Shown here in pieces: positions 44,904-56,177 of a stretch of 64,000 bases of DNA; positions within the stretch are counted from its first letter, which is position 1; each line of letters begins with the position of its first letter. The stretch is from positions 62,001 to 126,000 of the forward strand of contig JAEHOE010000093.1 in the NCBI GenBank assembly GCA_016858145.1, given 5' to 3'. The notes beneath the pieces were generated by a model. That model ran no database searches and had not been told where the DNA came from. It saw only the letters and a list, made by a program, of their open reading frames with translations. The translations under genes and the position numbers were made by a program. The DNA is from Edaphochlamys debaryana (taxonomy: Eukaryota; Chlorophyta; Chlorophyceae; Chlamydomonadales).

Positions 44904-46458
44904 GGTACTTGAAGCCGCGCTCCAAGGACCCGGATCCAGAACCGGGATTGGACCGCTTAAGCTAAGATCCTAGCCAAGATCCTCGGAGCAGCAGTGGGTT
45001 CTATGGTTGGCGATCTATTATTATTCAGGACCGCACCCAAATGTTATCGTATGGGCGGCTGACAAACTTGGGCATGTGTGTAGATGACTCTTCAGCCCTC
45101 GAGCGCTCGCTGCGCCCTGGAGGCAGTGGCGGCGCCCTGCTCGAGGGGTCGGGGCTTGATTGTCTGGGGGTGTCAAAGCGGGGCTGAAGCTGCCGGATTC
45201 CTGGGCTGGATGGGGCGAATTCTTGTGGCTTGGGCGCGGCGGATGAGTTGTTTCGTGTGAGGATGGGTCAGGTCCTGTGCGGCCCGCTTTGGCACGGGGG
45301 GAGAGGAACGCATGTGGCACGGGGTTTGTAAGTCGCGGGGGGTGAGAGGTACGCATGTGGCACTCTCGGGATGCGAGACGTGTGTTGCCCTGTGAGGGGC
45401 TCAACTTGATAAGAAGGCGTAGACGTAGCCTGGTCGGACGAAGGAGCCTGATTGGCAAAGTATGCCAAGACGTTACTACACTCTCTGAAATAACTTGCTT
45501 GCAAGATTTGTTGATCCTGAATGGGGGGCGCTCGCAGTTACGGGAGACGCATTTTGGCTTGGCGCGTTGGCGGGGGGTCACAATGCAGGTCCAGGGCGGG
45601 CCGTCGGGGCTTCCATCAACACAGCCGAAATGTTGTGGGCAGTCTTCCTTGCATGTGTTAGACTGTAGGGGTCCCGACGTAGTATGATAGATCAATTGCC
45701 CAAGGCATTCGGTATTAACAAGCAGGGTCTTGGAGCAGGCCGTTGGGGAATATGCAGTGTGCGCCAGGTCTGGGGGGAGCTGTCCTTGGGCCCCCCTGGT
45801 GGGATGGGAGCTGGTGGCCACGTGCCATCCGCCCCGGCTGTAGAGGACTGAGTCACGAGCTGACGGACGGCGACGGAAGGCGGATCGGTGCATGGCCAAG
45901 AACCCTAGATAGGCAGGGAAGGCACTCGGCAGACGGGCAGACGGGCGTGTAACGGACGCAGTCCCTGCTGGCGCTGTGTGCCCCACTTGCACCCCACCGT
46001 AGTTCGTCGCTCCCGATCCACCTTGCCGTTTGAACGCGTGTGCTGTGTGAAGCGGCGACCTGGTCGGCGACTCGGCGTGGAGCCGTGGACAAGACCGAAT
46101 GGGGTTCAAGCAGAAATGGACTCAGCCACGTTAGGCACGTAGACCCTGGTCAACCTGGTAGGAACTCAATGCTCTTACTGCGTAATCCTCTTAGGTGGGG
46201 GGGAGCAGGGCGAGGGGTGCAGGGCGGCGGGTTAAGTATTGAGGGGTGGGGCGGGGATTCGCGGGGGTGGGGAGGGCCCGGGGCCTCGGGGCGTGCCAGC
46301 CGAAGGGCAGGACCGCCGTCGACCAAAGCTCGTTGGCCGCGCTTATACCTGCACTTGTATAGTCACATAGCTAGAAGGCAACTTGACGCTACCGTTCCAA
46401 ACGCGAACGACGCTGGCGTTGATGATGGCTCCTTGCAGTGCGCGCTAGTTACAAAACG
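44904..46458. other. 3' flank of the NHL-like gene and promoter of the F-box gene
   Basis: No gene is supported. TGTAA at 45327-45331 is a plausible poly(A) signal. The phrase gagaggNacgcatgtggcac occurs twice, at 45301 and 45345. A long minus-strand frame here was rejected. Confidence 0.5.
45327..45331 (+). terminator. Possible poly(A) signal, NHL-like gene
   Basis: TGTAA lies 424 bases after the stop codon, a normal distance for this lineage. Confidence 0.45.
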
Positions 46459-49020
46459 ATGGAGACCCCCGACCTGCTTATGGAGGGGCCGACGCGGCGA
46501 CAGTCGTCGTCGAGCGGGAGCTCAGGGGGCGCGTCGCATCTGCCCCTCGAGTTGTTTGGCCGAATTGCCAGCTTCCTGCCGCCGAACGAGGTGCCCGGCC
46601 TGCGGACTTTGTGCAAGGCGGCCCAGGCCCACTTCAATCGGCCGCTATTTCGGCGGTTCAGGCTGTCGCAGCCCTGCCCGCACTGGGCGTTTACCGCACG
46701 CTGGGCCGGCCCCGGGGCGTGCCGTTCCCTCACCCTCCGGCAGAGGCGCCACCTGGTCAGCCTCACCGCAGCCAGCGGCGACGTAAGTCCACTCCCATCC
46801 CATTTCGCTACCGCTAGCCCCAGCCAACTCTAGCTGGCAGCGGGCCCAAACTGCAACAAATGCCCGCTTTCACCCACGATCAAGGTCGCTGCATTCTTCT
46901 CAACCCCACCCCGCAGGTAGCCAACCTGGCCCTGGCGACGGCCTCCGCGGGCTGCGTCCTCACGGCCGAAGCGCTGCAGGCGGCCGCGGCCGCAGACCAC
47001 GTGGGCGCCTGCGCCTGGCTCCTGGCCGCCGGCTGCCCCACGGACGGGGCCCTGGCGGCCGCCGCCCGCGCCGGCGCCGCCCGGGCCTGCGCCTGGCTCC
47101 TCTCCCCGCCCGACCCGCCCCCCTGCGCCCCGCCTCCTCACCAACACCACCCCGCATCCGTCCCGGGCTTTCCTCCGACCCCGGCCGCGGCCCCAGCCCC
47201 AATCAGAATCCCCAACGCCGCCCCAGCGTCAGCCCATGCGCCTGGGTCCCTGGCCCGAGCGCAGTGCGCGGGCGCGGGCGCGGGCCGCGTGGGGTGGGAG
47301 TGGGAGGCTGTGTACGCAGCCGCACGTGGGGGCCACGTGCCCGGCCTGCTGGCGGAGCTGCTGGCCCGGCGGCCGCCCGACCACCGGCGGGCCCTGGACC
47401 CGGGGGAGCTGGTGCCGGCGGCGGCGGAGGGCTGCGGCCTGGAGTGCCTGCAGCGGCTGCTGAGGGGGGGTGAAGGGGCGGCGGCGGTTGGCGGCGTGGG
47501 ACGGGCGGCGATGGGGGCGGAAGCGGGGGCAGGGATGGAGGCAGCGTTGGAAACCCGCGCGCAGGCGGGGCCGGGGATGGGTGTGGAGGGGCAGGTTGGG
47601 GCGGCGGCGTCTGAGCAGCAGGGGGCGCCGGAGGCGTTGCGGCAGGCCGGGCGGGAGCGCGAGTGGGAGCGGGAGCGGTCCTGGGCGGCGCTGCTGGCGG
47701 CCCTCCCGCCGCTGCAGCCCGCGGCGCTGAGCGAGTGGGAGAAGGGCTGCGTGCTGGCGGCAGCTGCCGGCAGCTGCACGCCCGACTACCGGTCCAAGCT
47801 GACGTGGCTAACCGACACGTACGGCGGGCCGGACTGGGGCCTGTGCGAGGCGGCGGCGGCGCGGCCCGACGCCGCCGAGCGGTTGGGGTGGTTGGAGGCC
47901 GGGGGCCACCGGCCCGGCCCTGGCGCACTGGCGGCGGCGGCCGCCGCCGGCAACCTGGCGGCGGTTGAGGTGTTGCTGTACGGCACGGTTGGCGGTGGCG
48001 GCGGCGGCGAGGGTGGCGGTGGCGGCGGCGAGGGGCCCCGGCGGCCCGAGTGGGGCGCCCGTACCGTGGAGGCAGCGGCGCGGCGGGCGGCGGAGGGGGG
48101 CCACGTGGGTGTGCTGGCGGCGCTGCATCGAGCAGCGCCTGGCGGCGTTGTACCGGCAGCGGCGCTGCCGGCGGCGGCGGCGGCGGGCCAGGCGGCGGCG
48201 CTGGCGTGGGCGGCGGAGGCGAGCGGCTTGGGCCCAGCGGTGTTTGATGCCGCCGTGCTGAGGGCCGTCGCCCGGGAGGCGAGCGTGGGCTTCCTCTCGT
48301 GGGTGGCGGCGGCGGTGGCTGCAGGTGGCGGCGGCGGCGAGGCCGGCGCGCCGGCGCGAGGGCCGCCGTGGGACGGACGGGTCTTCGCCGCTGCGGCGGC
48401 GGGTGGCTGCGAGGAGTCGCTTGCGTGGCTGGTGGAGCGAGGCTGCCCGGTGGTGAGCTACTGAGCTTGCGGGGTTGGGAGGAGTATTTGGTTGGCGGCT
48501 TCTGCAAGGGGGCTGTGTTGTAGCCGGGGAAAGGAGGTCCTCTCAGCGGTCCCCTCTACCTTCTTGAAGCCCGCCTTCCATTGCCCGCCTCCCGCCGCTC
48601 CCCGTGCCCTTCCCTTCCACCCCTCACGCCCCTCATCCCGTTCACCCCTACCCCCGCCCCTTCCCCCCGTCCCTTCCCCCCGCCCCCCAGACCCCCGACG
48701 CCTACGTGGCAGCGGGGCGCAACGGCGACCTGGCGACCATGCGGTGCCTGCGGCGCCTGGGCGTGCCGTACGACGCGTCGGGTACGACATTCGTGCGGTG
48801 CGTGCTGTCGGACGGCGAGGCCTGCCCGCTGCCCGCCCTGGCCTGGCTACTGGAGGCGGGCTGCCCCGTGGACTGGGATGCGGCCCTGGCGGCGGCGCGG
48901 CGGCGGCGGCGCGACGGGCAGGAGACGCTGGCGTGGGCGGCGCGGGAGCGGTGGCGGCGGGGCATGGCGGAGCAGGCGGCGCAGCGGCGGGGGTGGGAGG
49001 GGCGGCGGTGGGAGGGGTAG
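46459..49020 (+). CDS. F-box and ankyrin-like repeat protein
   Basis: Three exons join in frame: 46459-46782, 46917-48452 and 48691-49020. They encode 729 residues. After a short Ser-rich start comes an F-box-like motif (LPLELFGRIASFLPPNEVPG). Ankyrin-like repeats with the Ala-rich signature of Chlamydomonas follow: DHVGACAWLLAAGCPTDGAL, GAARACAWLLSP, AAARGGHVPGLLAELLA, GNLAAVEVLLYG, GGHVGVLAALHRAAP, GGCEESLAWLVERGCPV, RNGDLATMRCLRRLGVPYD and LAWLLEAGCPVDWDAAL. Such proteins are a large expanded family in volvocine algae. By analogy the F-box would recruit SCF ubiquitin ligase while the repeats bind a target, but no partner can be named. Long Gly/Ala linkers interrupt the repeats, and exon 2 is unusually long for this window. 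Confidence 0.85.
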
Positions 49021-51526
49021 GCGCGCGCGCGGGTAGGAGGATGGCGGGATGTGTGGGCGGGTGGGGTAGAACGTAGGCGTGGTGGGGGAGTTGTGCGAGC
49101 GGCCGAGTTGGGCGAGTGCCGGGGGCTGCACTGAGTGTGTTGCGTGCGATTGGGCGGTTCCATGTGGCTTGGTCACAGTACCGCGGACGACAAGGGTCCT
49201 GGGTTGAGCGCGAAGGGCAAGAAGCGGGGGGGCGGGGGGGGGACTCACGAAGCGGGGTGTTGTGCTGCTGTCAGGACACGTTCGGGCCACGGCGGGACGT
49301 TGCGTCAGGAGCGTGTGACTAATCGGAGCACGTGTGCCACAACCGCGCCCGGGTACGAGCCTCGGGCTGGGCTCAACCAGTGCGCAACCAGGCTGTATGT
49401 TACATGTTACCAGGATTTGCGGAGGCAAGGAGTTCATCCAATGTTCGCAAGCTTGGCTTTCCCGGGCCCGGAGCTTCAAAGCGGGCAAGGTCTTTGAACC
49501 CTCCCGTTCGTTAGCCACAACCTCAACGCACCACCTCCACCTTCTATGAGACAGTTACACGTGCAGTCTGTACGGAACTACTGACACGGGGGATCGAAGT
49601 CAAAGCGCACGGGGAGCGCTTTGCGCGTTAGCCTCGCCTCCTTGCATTGGCTGATGCCACGAATCAAGCGCGTATGCCAAGCGCGGCTACATGCAGGGCA
49701 GCCATGCGTACCGGTACGGCGGCGCACTGCAACATTACCGCCGTACCACATAGCTTTTCAAATACTCGGGCGCTTTAGGCGTCTTGGGTATGCTAGGTGC
49801 CTGGACCCTCCTCGTCCGGCCGCTTCGGCCAGATCCGAGGCCTCCGTAAAGGTGTCAAAGAATGCACTGTCAAGTAAAGCCACACCCGGCCACAACATGC
49901 CCTCGCCCCAAGCCCCAAACTACTGAACTCTGAACGCCAGAAACTCAGAAGCTCAAGTGCAAGGGAACTCACGGCAACGAAACGAACCACTGCCCCTGCT
50001 TGGCGTCTCTGGCTGGGGCACCCGCCCGTCCGACCCCAACCCCAGAATGTGTAATCACGCAGTAACTCTTGGCATAGCTATGGCAACATGGTAAGCAAGC
50101 ACCGTTGCGGCCAAGCTCCATCAGAGATCATGCAACACGTCAAAGATGACGGAAGACGGAGGGAACGGCACCCACATTAAGGCAGCGGGCGTAGCCGTCC
50201 CTGTACACGCGCAAGCAAAACCTCACATTGCAACGTGTTCACAGTATGGCAGCCTTGCAAGCACCATCTGTCTGTGGTGCTATGCGGACTGAAGTGTGAG
50301 TAGCAAACTATCCCCGCCGGTCCAAGAGGCCTTGTTCAAGCCAATTGGGGTTCCCCCATCCGGGATGATCATGGTCCATCGAGCTTAGAGCAAGTGCACC
50401 TTAGTGCACTTGCAATGAAATTCGCGCATGTGCAAAACAGGTGACAGATGAGTGGCACCGCAAGACAGGGTGAAGGGATCTCAACCTCTGCCCCGTGAGG
50501 CCGGCAAGCACAAAGGACACATACACAAATTTGGCGGCCTCCTTCTCCCGCCCCGCCCACCAACACGGTCACAAAACATGGCATGGAGACGCGCCAGAAA
50601 GGCAAGCTAGGAGGGGGTTGACCCCATCTACACCTCACGCAAGCGCGCCGCCGCAACCCAGATCACAAGCCTTGCCCACACACTTGGGTGTTCGGTTCTT
50701 CCTCAAAAGCCTTGCCTCTGGCAAAAGAAGGCACAGTGGAGACATTGCACCGCATTGAGAACTCCCTTACTTTTTGGACAGCTGGGACACCAAAACTGAG
50801 GAGGATCTGCCCCGCCATCTCCACGTGCCACATGGCACTCATTCAGTACTCAAGCACAACACAGGCTGCGTCTGCCCAACGCGCCTAGCTCTCCTTTTGC
50901 AACGCCCTTGCACAGCATTGCTGCACGCTCATCACTCTCAGCTCTCCGACAAGCTCAGCAAACTTGGCAAACGCTAGGATGACACGGAAACCATGCCGCA
51001 ACTTGGCGCTTACGTCATGAATCAAGATCTGCATGCCGCCACGCATCGGCCGTTTGCGGCCCGACGCACGGGTAGCCCAAGGAACTAATAGGGTCGGCCC
51101 CGGCACTCGGGCCCAGTGGCCACCCCTGCTACGCACCCAACCGCGGGACAAGTCCCGCGCAAAGGTACATATGAACAGGTCAGCAGTAACAGTCGAGGCA
51201 TAGGGAGTTTATTATCAGCGTCTTGCTTCTCCTGTTCTGCAGGCCTTGTCTCTTCTGCTTTGCTACGGCCCTACCAATTCTGCCGCTACGTTATCTCCAG
51301 TGGCAGTCCTTTTTTCCGTAGCAGATGGGTGAGGGGCTCAGCCCTTTTCCGCCCCCATGGGGGCGCCCCGCTTGTCTCAGGACCGCAATCGCAGTCAAAG
51401 TCCAGTGCTGTACTCCGGGCCGTACCCACGTGTACTCTTCTCAGCAACAGGCGCACGCCTGTGTACCCCCAAGCTTCCTCTTGCCCCTCCTGCAGCACCC
51501 GCCTCCCGCAGCCGCCCTCACCTCCA
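49021..51526. other. Convergent 3' flanks, AT-richer gap
   Basis: This 2.5 kb between the F-box gene and the kinase gene is clearly less GC-rich from about 49500 to 51250 and holds no supported coding exon. It contains a perfect 10-base inverted repeat at 50390-50413. TTACA motifs (TGTAA on the minus strand) at about 49402 and 49553 are too far from the kinase stop to be assigned with confidence. Confidence 0.5.
50390..50413. repeat. Perfect short inverted repeat
   Basis: Arms gcaagtgcac and gtgcacttgc are separated by ctta, giving a 10-base-pair stem with a four-base loop. It could form a hairpin in a 3' transcript on either strand. Confidence 0.8.
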
Positions 51527-54500
51527 CTAAAACGCCGGCGTCGTCTCCTCAGGCAGCACCAGCAGCCTCCCCGCCGAGCCGGGGAACATCCCCGGCGACT
51601 CGCAGCCCCCCATGAACGAACCAGGGCCGCTGGCCGATGCACCCGTCGCCGTCGCCGTCGCCGTTGCCGTCGGCGCCACGCTCACAGCAAGGTTCGCATC
51701 GAGGCTCTGCCGCCGGCCGGCGGCGTCGATGAGGTGGACGCTGCTGCGAGGGTTGCTGGCAGAGCCGGGTCCGGTGGCCGGGCGGAGGCGTGGGGAGGCG
51801 GCCGCCGGAGCCCCGGCCCCTTCGCGCGGCTGCAGGGGCTGCGAGGGGACGCGCAGGATGGGGCCGCGGTGGGGCGGCCGCCGGTTGCCGGGGCCGTAGG
51901 CGCCTCCGCCGCAGCCGCCGGCGGCCGGGCTGGAGCCGAGGCTGCCCGAGTGCACGAGGCTGCGTCCGGGCGCGGGGTGGTTGTGCTGTTGTTGGTGTTG
52001 GTGCTGGTTCTGGTGGTGCTGTTGGTGGTGCTGTTGGAGGGCCTCGAACGACTGCCGCCGGCTCTCGGACTGCGCGCGTTTCGGGGAGGGGCAGGGTCGG
52101 GGCAGGGTTCCGTGTGAGCAAGCCCGCCTGTGCCGTGTCGAAGTGTACGGTAGGATACCGGTAGTGCCACGACACATGCGGCGGCGGCGGCGGCAAACAC
52201 CCCTCGATCCCACCCCTCCCACCCCATCCCACCCCCTTCCCTCCCCTCTCCACTCACCCACAGCCCCTCCTCCATCTCCACCAGCGCGCGCTCCACCTCG
52301 CGGAACGACGGCCGCTGCCCCGGCTCCTGCGCGCAGCACCGGGCCGCCAGCGCCGCCAGCGCGGGCCAGTCGGAGGGCCAGGTGGGGCGCAGGCCCTGCA
52401 GGCTCACGCCCAGCATGATCTGGCCTGCGGGTGGAGAAGGGGTCAGGGGCAGGGGGGGCAAGAGGGCATGAGGGCGGTGAGGCTCACGCCCAGCATGATC
52501 TGGCCTGCGGCGGGGGGAGGGCAGGGGGGCATGGGGGGCAAGCGAGCATGAGCGAGGGTGAGGGTTTGGAGTGGCTGATGCAGGAGGGGCAGGAGGGCAG
52601 GAGGGCGCGGGTGAGGAGAGGGCACGGTCGAGGAGAGAGGGTTCAACATGACCAGGCCTGCGGTAGCCACAACACAGTTGGACTACGGCAGCGGATGGCA
52701 GCCTGCGTGCGTGCGTGCGACCCTGGGCCCCGCCCTACCTGGCATGAGCTTCTCGTACGGCCGCTCTCCCGTGACCATCTCCCATAGCATGATCCCGAAG
52801 CTGCGGGCGTACGGCACACACGTGGGGCAGCACGTGAGCGCAGACCTTGCATGGCCTCAGGGTCTTGGGGTTGGCAGGCTCCCGGCACTGCCCATTGGAG
52901 AATTCCAAGCCCCCGGCGACGCGCCAGCTCCTTGCCGTCCCTTCCCCTCCCCACCTGTACACGTCTGAGGCCTTGCTGTGTTGGCCGTTGAGGGACTCGG
53001 GGCTGGCGTAGGCCAGAGTGCCTGGGGAGGTGTGGGTGGGGGAGGGCGGGTAGTGAGCGAGGGGTGGCGGCGGGAGGCCGGCCGGCCAGGGTGCTGTCAC
53101 ATGGATGCCTCATCGCCAGCCCCTGCCTCGTGCAACGCAGCTGCCCCCCTGTAGTCCGTGCGCTCACCCCAGGAGGAGGAGTCGACGCAGCTCTGCCCGC
53201 TCTGAAGGAGCCGCGCCAGGCCAAAGTCCTGGGGGAGGGCGAGGTCGCAGCCGGGTCTGCTCAGGCGCACGTCCTCGGGGTCGCAAGAAGTGGGCTGGGT
53301 TTGACCCGGCCGTGCGCTCACCGCAATTTTGGCCACGAAGCCGCGCCGGTCTCGGTCCGTCCCCACGAGCAGCACGTTGGCGGGCTTGAGGTCGCCTGCA
53401 GCGATCGACACGAAACGCCCGCGCCAGATACAGTCAGGGCACGCACACACAACAGACGATGACGCAGCCCCCTGGCCTGTGCTGCCTACGGACTGCTCGG
53501 CATGCAAGGCACATACAGCGCGTACAGCACCGCATGCACGGCACGGCATAACAAAGCACGCGACGCGCGTCCCACCGTGTACGACGTTGGCGCAGTGCAG
53601 GTGGATCATGCCGCGGGAGGCCTCCGCGGCGGTGCGCAGGAGCATGCGCCGCGCGAGCACCTCCGAGCGGTGGCCCTGGCGGGGCCTGAAGGTGCCCCGC
53701 TTGATGGCGCCCGCTAGGGTGCCCTGGTTGCAGTACTCTGCGCAAGGCACGATAGGAGCGGCGGTCTGTATGAGACGGACGCATGATGTGCGGAACGCAT
53801 ATGAACATGCTCGTTCGGTTACGCATTCCATGCCGCTTTACCGCTCCCACCCTGCACCACCATGAGGAGGCAGCGGCTGGGCAGCGCCCCCACGCGGTGG
53901 CACACGTGCTGCCAGCCGCCGGTGCCGTCCGCCTCGGCGCCGCGGGCGATGCGGGGGTCGCCCAGGCCGTCCTCTGGGGAGGGGTGAGGGGCGGGGGCGG
54001 CGTGGGGCGTGAGGAGCGGATGGCGCTCTCTCGCGCTGAAAGGCATTTCCACAAGCGCGAACACCGCACGGCCGATGCTGCCCCGAGGACGCCAGCTCCA
54101 AGCCCTCCACTCCCCAGCCTGCTCCTGCAGCGGTCACCGGCACGGCCCCGACCCCCACCCCGCTGCGCGCGCTCACGTGAGAAGCGAGTGGCGAGGTGCG
54201 GCATGGGGCTGGGCGGGTCGGCGGAGGCGGCCGGCCCCTGGGGCCCTCCGCACAGCTGCTCTATGAAGTCGCGGGTGAGCATGGCCCCGCGCGTGACGAA
54301 GCTGGTGACCACGTTGGGGTGGCGCAGCTGGGGGCTCACGAGCGCCTCGCTGACCAGGGCCTGGTCGGGGTGGGGGGTGACAGGGGTGGGGGGTGCGTGG
54401 GGTTGCTCCTCGGGGTTGCGCAGGGGTGGATGCGGTCCAGCCTGCCAGCCCCGGATGACGCAAGGGCGAGCCGAGCCTGCCAGTTCCGGGTGTCTGGGGT

Positions 54501-55495
54501 GCTCTGCTCCGCCGCGTGGCCGGAGCTGCTTCCCAACCGCACCTTATCCACCTACCCGCCAGCCACCAGCAACCCCAACCGCCAACCGCCAACCGTCAAC
54601 CGCACCTTATCCACCTGACCGTCAGCTACGACCAGCTTCACGGCCGCCTCAGCGCCCTGGTACAGGCACTTCCAAACCTGCCGGGCACAGTGGGCGGCGG
54701 GGCACGACGGGGCAAACATCAGGAACACACTGCGCACCGAGTACGGCACACCCGCCCGTCGGCTTGACGCAGCTAAGCACAAAAGAGCAAGGAGGGTGTC
54801 AGCACACGGGGCGTGCGCTGGGCATCCAAAAGGAAAGAGGACAGGGGTTATCGGGGACCGGCCCTGCATGCTCACCATGCCGGACGCGCCAGCACCGATG
54901 GGCGTGAGTAAGGTCACGTCCTCCGTCAGTTCCCGCGGCGACTGCGGCGTGCGGTGAGGTGTGAAGGTTACGGAGATTGTGGGGACGCGGTGTGTGTGGG
55001 GGGGTCGCAGGCGGCGGGCTCGTGCGCACCGGCACACAGCCCAGCGGTGCCCGCCGTGGGCGGGTTTGGCGGCGACGGTAATCAAGGAACGGGCCAGATA
55101 CGCGTATCTGGAAACGCCTTACTCACTTGGAGCACCAGCGCTTCCGGAGTTACGGGGCAACACGGCATGATGGAGTTGGTTGTGAGCAGTAGCGCGTGCG
55201 CGCTGGCGGCGCTGTGTGGCCTGCTGCCAGTCGGCGACGAGTCGGGGACGGACGGCTGAGTAAGAGTCAGCCATTTCGGCTCGGTGGAGGCCCTGCCGAC
55301 GCCCAAGGAATCGTTCCTGGCGACCTCGCAGCCATCCGTCAGCGGGGGCGTCGGAGGGGGCGCCGGCGAACAGGGCGTCTGTGAACAGTCGTAATTGCGC
55401 TTGGGCGAGTCGCCCCTCGAGCCTTCGCCCACAGAGCTTTCCTCTCCTCTATCCATCGGCTCTTCTGGTGGCCTCAAGCACAATGTGTTGCCCAT
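51527..55495 (-). CDS. N-myristoylated TKL-type Ser/Thr protein kinase
   Basis: The ATG at 55495 opens MGNTLCLRPPEE, a strong N-myristoylation start with a nearby Cys for palmitoylation. Exons then give ELTEDVTLLTPIGAGASGM (Gly loop), VWKCLYQGAEAAVKLVVADG (VAVK-type Lys), SEALVSPQLRHPNVVTSFV, LLMVVQEYCNQGTLAGAIKR, ASRGMIHLHCANVVHGDLKP, ANVLL, DFGLARLL, TLAYASPESLNGQHSKASDV, YSFGIMLWEMVTGERPYEKL and RCCAQEPGQRPSFREVERAL. This is a complete TKL/MAPKKK-like catalytic domain. The catalytic loop is HGDLKPAN, with Gly in place of Arg, so it is a non-RD kinase. The last exon (51527-52069) adds a Gln/His-rich, Ser-rich tail. The product is expected at membranes; its substrates are unknown. A 31-base copy of one acceptor lies in the adjoining intron. 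Confidence 0.9.
52400..52510 (-). repeat. 31-base duplication spanning a kinase splice acceptor
   Basis: Plus-strand 52400-52430 and 52480-52510 are identical over 31 bases. On the minus strand both read CCGCAG|GCCAGATCATGCTG and onward. The first is the true exon (52258-52424) and the second, 80 bases upstream in the transcript, is a decoy. A weaker third relative (CCGCAGGCCTGGTCATG) lies near 52649-52665. Confidence 0.95.
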
Positions 55496-56177
55496 GGCGT
55501 TCAAGAGGACAGTTCGTGCGCGCTTCCGCAGTTGTACCTATTCTCTAGTGCTGCGTGCCAGCTAGCTCTTGCACATGTTGATAACTACGCCGCGTATGCC
55601 AGGAAGTGAGGGACTGTGTCTGCTGCTGCGTTATGAATGCGGGCGAACGCTGTCGGAAAGATTACCCTTGACGCAAGCGAAAGATCATGTCGATGCCTAC
55701 CCGAAGATAACACCTGGGAGCGGTAAACGCGTGGGCCTGACCTGTCCCCTTTCCTTCGTTCCGACATGTCATGCGCATGTCCGCTTCGACACCGAGGTCC
55801 AGCGCACATCGCATACTTGTGGGCCTGGATTGCCTGATTGATCCTGGATTGATGCCACTCACGCCAAGGCCGGCCAGTGGTGCTGCCCCGCGTCGCTGAG
55901 GGCTGAGCCAACGAACAAGCTGTGCTTCCAGCAGGTAGACAAGGGCTGCCTCTCGCGGCCTCCTCCCTTACAGCCTCGCACCGGGTGGGCGCACCGACCC
56001 TCAGAATTACGCCGGTCCTCGCCCTTCTACCCCTTCGACCTCACTGCCCCGTCCCCGATAGCCTGCACCAATCCTTATGCTGCAAGGCGGCGGTCGACGC
56101 AGCCCACGCCGCAGCACTCGACAGCCACGCCCCTTCCTCCACCTGGCCGCCTCTCGCTTTCACGAGGGTAACGGCAG
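55496..56177. other. Promoter of the kinase gene and 3' flank of the DUF829 gene
   Basis: Both flanking genes are on the minus strand. TTACA at 55968-55972 (TGTAA on the minus strand) lies 205 bases after the DUF829 stop and is a good poly(A) candidate. No gene is supported. Confidence 0.5.
55968..55972 (-). terminator. Possible poly(A) signal, DUF829 gene or dicistron
   Basis: TGTAA on the minus strand lies 205 bases past the stop at 56178-56180. No such motif lies between the DUF829 gene and the upstream small gene. Confidence 0.5.

Noticed and set aside
45021..46109. 362-codon open frame on the minus strand
   Set aside because: It lies over the 3' flank of the NHL-like gene, has no recognisable motif, mixed codon use and no intron in a region where real genes are intron-dense. 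A chance frame is more likely.
51116..52117. 333-codon plus-strand frame
   Set aside because: Antisense shadow of the kinase's low-complexity last exon.
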